A DNA stretch of 9,429 bases from Saprospiraceae bacterium (GTDB lineage Bacteria; Bacteroidota; Bacteroidia; Chitinophagales; Saprospiraceae), in contig JAJCYJ010000189.1 in NCBI GenBank assembly GCA_029262975.1, positions 1-9,429 on the forward strand. The letters are read 5' to 3'. The notes beneath the pieces were generated by a model. It was given only the letters and a program-made list of their open reading frames with translations. It was not told the origin of the DNA and made no database searches. This document shows positions 1 through 6,492 of the stretch, one piece after another (position 1 is the stretch's first letter; each line of letters begins with the position of its first letter). Both the position numbers and the translations under genes were made by a program.

Positions 1-1
1 A

Positions 2-280
2 GAAGACTTATTACTTTCCCTCGTTTCTCCCAGTGCACGTATCGCACCAGGGTATGGCACAGTATCTTTAAAACTTCAGGATGATGAGCAAGTTGTAGGC
101 ATTCTGATGGAGGACACCGAAGATTATATCATTTTAAAAGATGGTGCTGAGTTTAAAAAGTTCAATAAAGAGCAAATAAAAGAGATGGATAAATCTCCAT
201 CGGCTATGTTGAACACGGGAGATGTTTTGGCTATGAGGCAAATTAGAGATTTGGTATCATATCTGGTCTCATTGAAATAG
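2..280 (+). CDS. C-terminal fragment of a PVC-type heme-binding / c-type cytochrome domain protein (5' end outside window)
   Basis: An open frame enters from the left edge and ends at TAG 278-280, giving 92 visible residues with no start. The fragment has a short beta-rich segment (residues about 19-45, GTVSLKL then ILMEDTEDYIILKDG), an SPSAML motif at about 65-70 and the ending IRDLVSYLVSLK. That order (G.V.LKL.DG..V.G.L, then SaM, then EIRDLVAYLASL) is typical of the C-terminus of the putative heme-binding domain found in large membrane-associated dehydrogenase/cytochrome proteins of planctomycetes, verrucomicrobia and Bacteroidota. Met69 would be the expected axial heme ligand; the CxxCH site and any dehydrogenase/propeller part would lie upstream, outside the window. 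Such proteins are exported and thought to take part in periplasmic sugar or alcohol oxidation. The gene converges on the M20 gene across the hairpin-rich gap. Family assignment is fairly secure, substrate unknown. Confidence 0.8.
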   Translation, partial: EDLLLSLVSPSARIAPGYGTVSLKLQDDEQVVGILMEDTEDYIILKDGAEFKKFNKEQIKEMDKSPSAMLNTGDVLAMRQIRDLVSYLVSLK

Positions 281-344
281 GAATTCATATGTTGTCCCGA
301 TGTACGAGTGTCTAGGCGTACTAGAAGCATGCTGAGCTATATGA

Positions 345-359
345 TGTCCCGATGGGACA
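345..359. repeat. Perfect hairpin TGTCCC-GAT-GGGACA
   Basis: Six-base arms 345-350 and 354-359 are exact reverse complements around the loop GAT. The left arm and loop recur at 293-301, where the right arm has decayed to GTACGA. The stem is GC-rich and is followed on the plus strand by a run of A, so on the minus strand the hairpin is preceded by T rather than followed by it. It may therefore be structural rather than a classical terminator. Confidence 0.75.
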
Positions 360-396
360 AAAAATCGCCCGCCTTTGATTGCACAAAAGTCCCATG

Positions 397-418
397 GCGT
401 GCCGCAGGTACGCAATAT
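397..418. repeat. REP-like hairpin copy 1 (GCGTGCC-GCA-GGTACGC)
   Basis: Seven-base arms 397-403 and 407-413 pair with one G-U wobble around a 3-base loop; ATAT follows after CA. It is nearly identical to 451-472, with a single loop base changed (GCA against GTA). Confidence 0.75.
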
Positions 419-450
419 CGGTCGCCTCTATTTTGCACTCAGAATCCAAA

Positions 451-472
451 GCGTGCCGTAGGTACGCAATAT
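451..472. repeat. REP-like hairpin copy 2 (GCGTGCC-GTA-GGTACGC)
   Basis: Arms 451-457 and 461-467 with loop GTA. It matches 397-418 at 21 of 22 positions. The copy ends one base outside the minus-strand stop codon of the M20 amidohydrolase (474-476), so it lies in the immediate 3' end of that transcript. Confidence 0.75.
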
Positions 473-473
473 G

Positions 474-1898
474 CTATTTCCTATAATCCAAGGCTGGTTT
501 TCTATCACCTAATAGAGCAGAATATATAAAATCAGGCCCTCTCCTACTATCAAATTCAGCCGTCACCTTGGTCAAAATTGAAGGATCATTATATAAATCA
601 ATGGCTGAAAGAGCCAATGTCTTGGCAGAAACCATCATTCCTTTATGGCCGATCGATGTTCCTCCGGCAGCAACGGCTTGCCAACTATGCGGAGGTGTGC
701 CCGGAACCCAGGTGGCCGCACGAATAGCGGCTGTGGGAACATTCCAACTAACATCACCTGTATCAGCAGATGCTTTACCATAAGTAAAGACCATGGGTTG
801 AATCTGCCTTGCACTTTCCAACGGTTTGGCAGCATTTAACGATTGTTGAATTTGCATAGCAAATTCTAATTCAGCAGCGGAATATTCTACCCCACCTACA
901 ATTGTAAGATTATTGTGCATTACCTTAGCTAATACTTCATTGGGTAACCGATCATAAGTACCTCCAATTATTTCATATGACATAGTTGTCTCAGTACCAG
1001 TCGCTGCCCCTTCAGCAGCTTTTATTACACGGTTCCAGACAGATCTGACTTCATCCCTGTTAGAATGCCTTACTACATAATAGACTTCTGCATCTGCTGG
1101 CACAATATTAGGCGCATCGCCACCTTTCGTAATAGAATAATGAATCCTGGTGGATTCTGTAGTATGCTCCCTTAGCATATTGACCATGACATTCATTGCT
1201 TCAACTCCATCAAGTGCTGAACGCCCTCTTTCAGGTGCAACTGCAGCATGTGAAGAGTTACCCTTAAACCGGAATTTTCCAGATATTGTAGCAAGGTTAT
1301 TACCCGGATTAGATGCATTGGCATCTCCCGGATGCCAGGATATAACTGCGTCTACATCATCGAAAAGGCCAGCTCTTACCATATAAACCTTGCCGGAACC
1401 TCCTTCTTCAGCCGGTGTGCCATAAAACCGAATTGTCCCACTCTTACCTGATATTTGTAACCAATCTTTAATTGCAATTGCTGCAGCCATAGACCCGGTA
1501 CCAAATAAATGATGACCACATGCCTGTCCTGGTGCTCCTTCAATCCTGGCTGCGAATTCTGCAGCTGCTACCTGGGACATCCCGGGACGCGCATCATATT
1601 CTCCTAAAATTCCAATTGTCGGTGAACCAGAACCATATGTCGCTGTAAAAGCAGTAGGTATACCAGCAACCTTACGCTCAATCTTAAATCCTTCTTTTTC
1701 TAATTCACTCATAAGGAGGGCCGAGCTATTAAACTCAAGATATCCTAATTCAGGATGCTCCCAAAGATCCTGCGCGATAGATGCAAAGTGATCCATTCGC
1801 GCATCTAACTTTTGAATAATTGTTTCCTTTTCATTCTGGCCCGATGTCCAAATTGGCACTAGAAACAACACTAAAAAAACAATACCTGGAATTTTCAT
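474..1898 (-). CDS. Exported M20D-family amidohydrolase, AbgB-like
   Basis: This 474-residue protein resembles the M20D metal-dependent amidohydrolases near AbgB, the p-aminobenzoyl-glutamate hydrolase B subunit (about 480 residues), so the length fits. A signal peptide is visible at 1-20 (MKIPGIVFLVLFLVPIWTSG, cleavage near Gln21), which places the enzyme in the periplasm, unlike cytoplasmic AbgB. Family motifs include WEHPELGYLEF (46-56), GILGEYDARPGMSQ (96-109), ACGHHLFGTGSMAAA (126-140), GTPAEEGGSGKVYM (160-173), ISWHPGD (186-192), SADTGDVSW (377-385) and TPPHSWQ (401-407). By family pattern Cys127, His129, Glu164/Glu165, His189 and His404 are the likely metal-site residues, with about 205-315 forming the dimerisation lid (His217). 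All are present, so it should be active, cleaving an amide or peptide-like bond of unknown substrate. No AbgA partner is seen. The start ATG has an A-rich leader and matches the signal peptide. It is last in the minus-strand run. Confidence 0.9.
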   Translation of the reverse strand: MKIPGIVFLVLFLVPIWTSGQNEKETIIQKLDARMDHFASIAQDLWEHPELGYLEFNSSALLMSELEKEGFKIERKVAGIPTAFTATYGSGSPTIGILGEYDARPGMSQVAAAEFAARIEGAPGQACGHHLFGTGSMAAAIAIKDWLQISGKSGTIRFYGTPAEEGGSGKVYMVRAGLFDDVDAVISWHPGDANASNPGNNLATISGKFRFKGNSSHAAVAPERGRSALDGVEAMNVMVNMLREHTTESTRIHYSITKGGDAPNIVPADAEVYYVVRHSNRDEVRSVWNRVIKAAEGAATGTETTMSYEIIGGTYDRLPNEVLAKVMHNNLTIVGGVEYSAAELEFAMQIQQSLNAAKPLESARQIQPMVFTYGKASADTGDVSWNVPTAAIRAATWVPGTPPHSWQAVAAGGTSIGHKGMMVSAKTLALSAIDLYNDPSILTKVTAEFDSRRGPDFIYSALLGDRKPALDYRK

Positions 1899-2030
1899 TT
1901 AAATTTTTTTTTGTAAAACAAGCCCTAATATATTTTGAAAATTATCTTACCCACTTTTCTAATTATAATAAATAACACTTACAGCTTATCAATCCGTACT
2001 GTACTCACGCAGCTTCATCACAATATATCT

Positions 2031-2828
2031 CTAATGCTTTAATAATTCAAGAACAACAAGGTAGGCGCAATGATCTGAGGCAATCTCATTCTGAATTACA
2101 GTGGTCTCCAACACCCTCCACATATCAGAGGGATAGGTCATAACATAGTCTATTTTCTTTACAGGATTAGAAGATGGATATGTATACGATGGCTGCTTCT
2201 TGTTGTACGAAGAAGTCCATTCCAACTCTAGTATTTGAATAGGTTTGCTTCCCGGTTCCGCATTTAAATCACCCGCTAATATCGTCGGATACTTATTTTT
2301 TAAAAAGACGTTGTTGATCTCCTTCGATTGTGCGAGTCGATCTTTTTCATCTTTTAAATGATCAAGATGCGTCCCTACAAAAGCAATGGTATCATGTTGT
2401 GAAATCTCTACTATAACTTCCAGCGCAGTTCTTGGTTAACATCCAGGTTTAAAAGGCAGCGCTACTATCCGAGACTCAATAAAGGAGTACTTTGACAATA
2501 TTCCTTCGCCATATTCACCACCATCATAATACATCGCTCGCCCGAACAATGGTACCAAACCAGTTCTGTTACTCAATTCTACAACCAGATCATACTTCCT
2601 GGATCTATTGGTATTGAAATCAACTTCTTGCAAAGCGACAAAATCCGGATTCGCATCTCTTATGACTTTCGCAATAATATCTAAATTAAAGTCTCCTTTT
2701 GTAGTAGCTCCGTGAAGAATATTAAAAGATAAAACTCTGATAATTGTGTTACCACCCTTGTTCTCCTGTGCAAGCAATTGACTATTGTGAAAACCCAACA
2801 TAAATATCAATCCGAGAATTCTCATCAT
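2031..2828 (-). pseudogene. Endonuclease/exonuclease/phosphatase (EEP) family protein, interrupted by one in-frame TAA
   Basis: Two open segments (2436-2828 and the part below 2436 down to TAG 2031-2033) lie in the same frame and together make a 265-codon EEP protein with a stop at codon 131 (TAA, 2436-2438). The first half has a signal peptide (1-20, ending LLAQ), LSFNILHG (33-40, substrate-binding Asn) and ALQEVD (65-70, metal-binding Glu). The second half has GTHLDHL (152-158, His), GDLNAEP (186-192, Asp/Asn), KIDYVM (225-230, Asp) and SDHCAYLVV (251-259, terminal Asp-His). All catalytic landmarks of this Mg-dependent phosphodiesterase/phosphatase fold survive. The break reads PGC-stop-PRTAL where relatives usually have an EPR.AL motif, so a single GAA-to-TAA change explains it. 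No second lesion or frameshift is seen, implying a very recent mutation or a base error in the sequence. The first segment alone lacks half the active site. The gap to the upstream TIM-barrel gene is 62 bases, consistent with co-transcription. Confidence 0.85.
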
Positions 2829-2890
2829 ATGTATAATTTAATTGTTCGATTTAAGAAGGACAAACATCGAGATCCTTAACGAAGCATTAA

Positions 2891-3859
2891 TTATACAGAT
2901 TTCCAAAGCTCTTTTGCAAAGCGAAGGTCCCTTTCCATAGCTTTATAGACTTTTTTACGACTTGCTAAAGCTAAATCTCTGTCACCATGCTCTGCCCCAT
3001 CCAGATCATATTCAAAATGAATTGTCACAGGCACATTAATGTTATAATGTTTTAACAATTTGAAATACGCTCTGAAATCTACCATTCCTTCCCCTAAGGG
3101 TGTATTAACAAGTTGCCATGTCCCATTATCCTTGCGCCATTTAAAATCTTTTAGTACGATTGTATTAATCCTCTCCTTTATCAATCTTATTCCGTTATGC
3201 CATGATGCAGCACCTTCTACCCATGCATGTCTGATGTCATATTGGCTACCCATTCCATTAGCATTACAATTTGCCAATAATTGACTGACTTCCCAAATGG
3301 AAGCTCCAACTACAGATCCAGCGTGATTTTGATAGCAACCTTGAATACCCACTTCTACATTATGTTTAGATAAATCGGCCATATGAACTTTAAATATTTC
3401 CATTGCTTCAGGCATAGTCATATCTTCAGGATATCTATAATATCCAAGCCTATAAAATGCTACTCCCAAATCCGCTGCTGTCTTAATGAGGCTTGCACTC
3501 TCCCCATCAAGTGAAGTAATATTAGTTACTATCATATTCGCCAGAATGCCTTGTTTTTTGATTGCGTCAATAGCCACAGGTAAATTTTGCATAACGCTCC
3601 CTGGCAAGACATGTCCTCCTTTTCTTACAGTTAACTCGACACCATCAAACCCTAAATCAGCGGTAACAAGAGCCAAATCATCAAAGTCAAGGAATTGAAG
3701 ATGTTTTGAAAAGACATGAATGGACAAATCCTCTTCTGAATGATCAACTTCAGATCGTGTCATCAAAGGCAGTGGCAAGAATGGCAAAAGGCTAAAATAT
3801 TGACTACTGTTCCTTATAAAATCTCGACGCGAATAATCCTCTTTCAAAAAATGCATCAT
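2891..3859 (-). CDS. Tat-exported xylose-isomerase-like TIM-barrel protein (sugar phosphate isomerase/epimerase family)
   Basis: A 322-residue protein of the AP-endonuclease-2 / xylose-isomerase-like TIM-barrel superfamily. The N-terminus carries a twin-arginine signal, SRRDFIRNSS at 10-19, followed by a hydrophobic stretch at 21-32 (YFSLLPFLPLPL), so the protein is probably folded and perhaps metal-loaded in the cytoplasm and exported by Tat. Barrel landmarks run in the usual order: GFDGVELTVR (70-79, Glu75), GYYRYPED (139-146), GIQGCYQNHAG (171-181, His179), YDIRHA (207-212, Asp208 and His211), VLKDFKW (235-241, Lys237/Asp238), GEGMVDF (256-262) and HFEYDLDG (281-288, Glu283). Glu75, Asp208, His211 and Glu283 are candidate divalent-metal ligands. 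Members act as sugar or inosose isomerases, epimerases or dehydratases; the substrate cannot be read here. Two adjacent ATG codons (3857-3859, 3854-3856) could start it; the outer is used. The decayed EEP gene follows after 62 bases. Confidence 0.87.
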   Translation of the reverse strand: MMHFLKEDYSRRDFIRNSSQYFSLLPFLPLPLMTRSEVDHSEEDLSIHVFSKHLQFLDFDDLALVTADLGFDGVELTVRKGGHVLPGSVMQNLPVAIDAIKKQGILANMIVTNITSLDGESASLIKTAADLGVAFYRLGYYRYPEDMTMPEAMEIFKVHMADLSKHNVEVGIQGCYQNHAGSVVGASIWEVSQLLANCNANGMGSQYDIRHAWVEGAASWHNGIRLIKERINTIVLKDFKWRKDNGTWQLVNTPLGEGMVDFRAYFKLLKHYNINVPVTIHFEYDLDGAEHGDRDLALASRKKVYKAMERDLRFAKELWKSV

Positions 3860-4085
3860 CTATATGTTTGATTTAAAACTAATATAATTCAAAATACATC
3901 TTATTTTAGAAAGTATCTTACTACTTCTCATTTACCACGCCGGCAGTTTTCTTATTTTACTATCCCCGGTATTCAAACCTCGGTTTTAGGTCAGAACCTA
4001 TGCCAGCTCCCGACAATTAGCGTATTTCAAAATTGAGACCAGTGAATATACATAGTTGCGGAATATGCCGATATTTCCAATTTGG
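3860..4085. other. Intergenic stretch between the PL6 and TIM-barrel genes, no gene seen
   Basis: No convincing open frame is found on either strand in these 226 bases. Inner parts (about 3935-4020) are less AT-rich than the flanks and contain a small inverted repeat TAGGT-CAGA-ACCTA at 3987-4000. Close to the PL6 stop a bulged inverted repeat (about 4060-4078, GGAATAT / ATATTTCC) could weakly end the PL6 transcript, but no T tract follows on the minus strand. The leader and promoter of the TIM-barrel gene should lie in the left part. Confidence 0.4.
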
Positions 4086-6398
4086 TTAATATACCAATTT
4101 CAGTTTCAAATTCTCCTCAACCAGAATTTTTCCTGAATTAGAAATTGTATTCCCAGAATGCCTGTTATTCTTTGCCCCCCATAATATAGCTATATTTTTT
4201 ACCCTATTATTTTTAAAAGTGCAATCTTCTATGTTAACATTGATAATCCCATAAGTATTGAGAAGCACCCTACTTTTATCATTTCTCCCACAATTAACGA
4301 ATGTACTCTTTATGATATTTAAATCTCCTCCTATTGTGGATTCGTCATATCCTCCACGGTAATAATTTATAACGTTACTTCCTATATTTTCGAATAGGCA
4401 CTCATTTATTAGCAGATGTTCTGTATTGTAGTCTCCACGATCATCATCCTCAGCTGATAAATCTATTCCATTTTTACAATTTCGAAACTCTGTTTGTTTA
4501 AAGGAAATCGAATCCGACATAGATTCTTTGTATGCTTTGAAGATATAATTGAAATCCGAGATCCGACAACCGTTCACTTCCAAGTGATAATGACTTGACA
4601 TATTATTTATTCCTGTAGCAAAAGCATGCTGTACTTTAGTGCCCTTAAGACTTAAATGTTCTAACCTTAGATTTCCTTTGGCGAGTAATTCAAAAGCAGG
4701 TGTGCCAGGTTCGCCTTTATAAATAATCTTCACATCTTTATTTTCATCAATACCTCTAATTGTAATATGCTTATCAATTATCAGAGATGAATCGATTTCG
4801 TAATCACCTGCGCTTAATTCAAAAAGATCGCCATCCTCTGCATGCATTAATTTTTCCCTGAATTCGCCTGAATCTGATGAAACAAGAATTGTATTACTCT
4901 CTTTCCGGTACGATGTCATCTCATACCAGTCTGTTCCATATTCTTCAGTGTTCAGCACATCCGTTTCTGTAGTTTTTCTACCAACGATGGCACCTATTTT
5001 GTTGATACCCATTCTTGAATTTCCGAAAAGATCTCCACTTATTAAATCAAAGTCAAATCCTTCATACACATCAAAATCTGATAAATTATCATCAGGGGCA
5101 AAGATTTTGTCATTTACTTCTGACATTGTAAATGCATGATTGCTTAAACCATCGATTTGTTCGAAAGCGATGCCCTGGTTATTAATTATATTATTCTTGA
5201 AGTCAATACCCTCCAGTCTATCATATGCCACTACAGGGACAGTATCCCCCACTTGATTATAAATAATATTGTTAGCAACAATCATACGTATAGGACGTGC
5301 GGATCTAATCTCTGAGGCAGGTAATACATCTTTCTGATCGATATTAGAACCCACACCAAATTGCCATGGGGACACGCAATTTATCCAAGAATTATAGGCG
5401 ACAACCACATCTGTCACCTGTCCGTACCGGTTCATAGGCGAGCGTGGAATACCATTCATGATCGCAAGAGGTGCACGAAAGTTTTGCCCTCTTAGATTAT
5501 AGAAATAATTATTGAATACCCGATGACCGGTATTGATAATTCTAATGCCTCCGATATGCTCATTGTTCTCTTCTCCAATAAAGATATTTCCATCGATGGT
5601 ACAATAGTTACCATGCCTCATTACAAGTGAGCCTTCGCATTTGTAAAAAACATTATTTCGAAATTCATTATAATTGGTCTTGCTGGATATTACTTCGACC
5701 TCACCGTTGCATCTTTCAAAAAAATTATTAGCAACTAAAGTATTGCTGGGAGACATAGAAGTAGAACTGTTGCCCAATTGGATAGTCTCGGCACTAGGTC
5801 CTCCTTTGGGCGGTCTGGGGCCAAAATGATTATTTATAATTTTGTGATAATTTCTTATGTTTTCATTACCCTCTATTCTGACTCTCACGGTTGGGCCTCT
5901 GTTAGATTTTCCTGCAAGGTAACAATGATCCATTTGATTGAATTTCCCCCAAAATTCTACCCAATTATCTGTTTTGCCACGACTAATTTGATTATAATCT
6001 TCTATCACACAATTCGTCAACCGACAATTATTGGCTATTGTGTCCTGATTAATTCTAAATGAAACAACAGGGCCCGAAGGCGAATAACCATTTCTAAAAT
6101 ATAATCCAACAACTTTTAAATGTGCCCCTCCAAATTTCAAATTTGACGCGCCCTCTATAAATACTTGACCTGGAGTCTCCGCTCTTAATATAATCGGATT
6201 TATCGGAGTCCCATATGCCATAAAATTAATTTGTACATCTTTCCATGTCCCATTGGCTAAAATTATTTCGTTACCTGCCATTGCATTCCGAATGGCATCA
6301 TTCAACTCATCATTACTCTTGACATAAATTCCAATATGCTCTTCTGTACAACTTCCAATTAAAATCATTAAACTCATCAACCAAACAATTCTTTTCAT
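4086..6398 (-). CDS. PL6-family polysaccharide lyase lipoprotein, two-domain alginate-lyase type
   Basis: A 770-residue protein of polysaccharide lyase family 6 (alginate lyases and chondroitinase B). The frame is open back to 6491, but the start at 6398 is chosen because MKRIVWLMSLMILIGSC there forms a lipoprotein signal with the lipid-anchored Cys at 17; Thr-Glu-Glu after it suggests surface display, as in other Bacteroidota lipoproteins. Residues about 22-470 form the catalytic parallel beta-helix (NGTWKDVQI, then RPPKGGPSAETIQLG at 195-209, ERCNGEVEVISSK at 228-240, MRHGNYCTIDGN at 260-271, GGIRIINTGHRVFNNYFYNL at 283-302). Glu233, Glu235, Lys240 and Arg261 sit at offsets 0, +2, +7 and +28, the same spacing as the calcium ligands Glu243/Glu245 and catalytic Lys250/Arg271 of chondroitinase B and those of AlyGC. 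Residues about 495-770 make a second beta-helix, as in exolytic AlyGC, with similar total length. Beta-elimination of alginate is the favoured activity, supported by the nearby KDG kinase; chondroitin or another uronate polymer is not excluded. It follows the T9SS protein gene by 94 bases. Confidence 0.9.
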   Translation of the reverse strand: MKRIVWLMSLMILIGSCTEEHIGIYVKSNDELNDAIRNAMAGNEIILANGTWKDVQINFMAYGTPINPIILRAETPGQVFIEGASNLKFGGAHLKVVGLYFRNGYSPSGPVVSFRINQDTIANNCRLTNCVIEDYNQISRGKTDNWVEFWGKFNQMDHCYLAGKSNRGPTVRVRIEGNENIRNYHKIINNHFGPRPPKGGPSAETIQLGNSSTSMSPSNTLVANNFFERCNGEVEVISSKTNYNEFRNNVFYKCEGSLVMRHGNYCTIDGNIFIGEENNEHIGGIRIINTGHRVFNNYFYNLRGQNFRAPLAIMNGIPRSPMNRYGQVTDVVVAYNSWINCVSPWQFGVGSNIDQKDVLPASEIRSARPIRMIVANNIIYNQVGDTVPVVAYDRLEGIDFKNNIINNQGIAFEQIDGLSNHAFTMSEVNDKIFAPDDNLSDFDVYEGFDFDLISGDLFGNSRMGINKIGAIVGRKTTETDVLNTEEYGTDWYEMTSYRKESNTILVSSDSGEFREKLMHAEDGDLFELSAGDYEIDSSLIIDKHITIRGIDENKDVKIIYKGEPGTPAFELLAKGNLRLEHLSLKGTKVQHAFATGINNMSSHYHLEVNGCRISDFNYIFKAYKESMSDSISFKQTEFRNCKNGIDLSAEDDDRGDYNTEHLLINECLFENIGSNVINYYRGGYDESTIGGDLNIIKSTFVNCGRNDKSRVLLNTYGIINVNIEDCTFKNNRVKNIAILWGAKNNRHSGNTISNSGKILVEENLKLKLVY

Positions 6399-6492
6399 AG
6401 TTTCTTTTATAATGATTAATAAAGTTTTGTCAGGTTTATTCGACCACTTAATAAGTTTTTGAGTATTAACCCATTGAGTAGAATCAATCATT

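Larger units (their letters stand above)
293..472. repeat. Array of four REP-like palindromic units with about 52-54 base spacing
   Basis: Four related blocks start at 293, 345, 397 and 451, so spacings are 52, 52 and 54. Blocks one and two share TGTCCCGATG; blocks three and four share a 22-base core (397-418 and 451-472) that differs at one base. Blocks two, three and four each contain a short hairpin with a 3-base loop. The spacers after blocks two and three also resemble each other (around TCGCCCGCCTTTGATTGCAC versus TCGGTCGCCTCTATTTTGCAC), which suggests duplication of a whole unit. The array fills the gap between two convergent stop codons (280 plus, 474 minus), a usual place for REP-type elements. 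It may act as a bidirectional terminator or mRNA stabiliser, or may be a trace of REP-associated tyrosine transposase activity; no such transposase lies in the window. Confidence 0.7.

Noticed and set aside
293..472. CRISPR array
   Set aside because: There are only four units of two different sequence types with palindromic cores, spacers are partly alike, and no cas gene is present.
308..529. Plus-strand open frame of 73 codons containing a repeated RAxGTQY peptide
   Set aside because: It lies over the REP-like hairpins and the 3' end of the M20 gene; the repeated peptide only mirrors the DNA repeat.
2031..2225. Separate small gene downstream of the EEP break
   Set aside because: It is in the same frame as the first half and holds only the C-terminal end of the EEP fold; homology runs upstream of its TTG without interruption to the TAA.
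2829..2890. Possible Bacteroidota promoter (TTA, 19 bases, GATGTTTG) before the EEP gene
   Set aside because: Both boxes deviate from TTG and TAnnTTTG, and the short gap fits co-transcription with the upstream gene.
4082..4097. Inverted repeat TTGGT...ACCAA over the PL6 stop codon as a terminator
   Set aside because: A 5-base AT-rich stem with no T tract is likely to occur by chance.
5778..6062. Plus-strand open frame of 94 codons inside the PL6 gene
   Set aside because: It is antisense to a clearly coding beta-helix region and has no recognisable domain.
6399..6491. Longer N-terminus for the PL6 gene starting at 6491
   Set aside because: The extra 31 residues are not signal-like and would bury the lipoprotein signal; the start at 6398 gives a standard lipobox.
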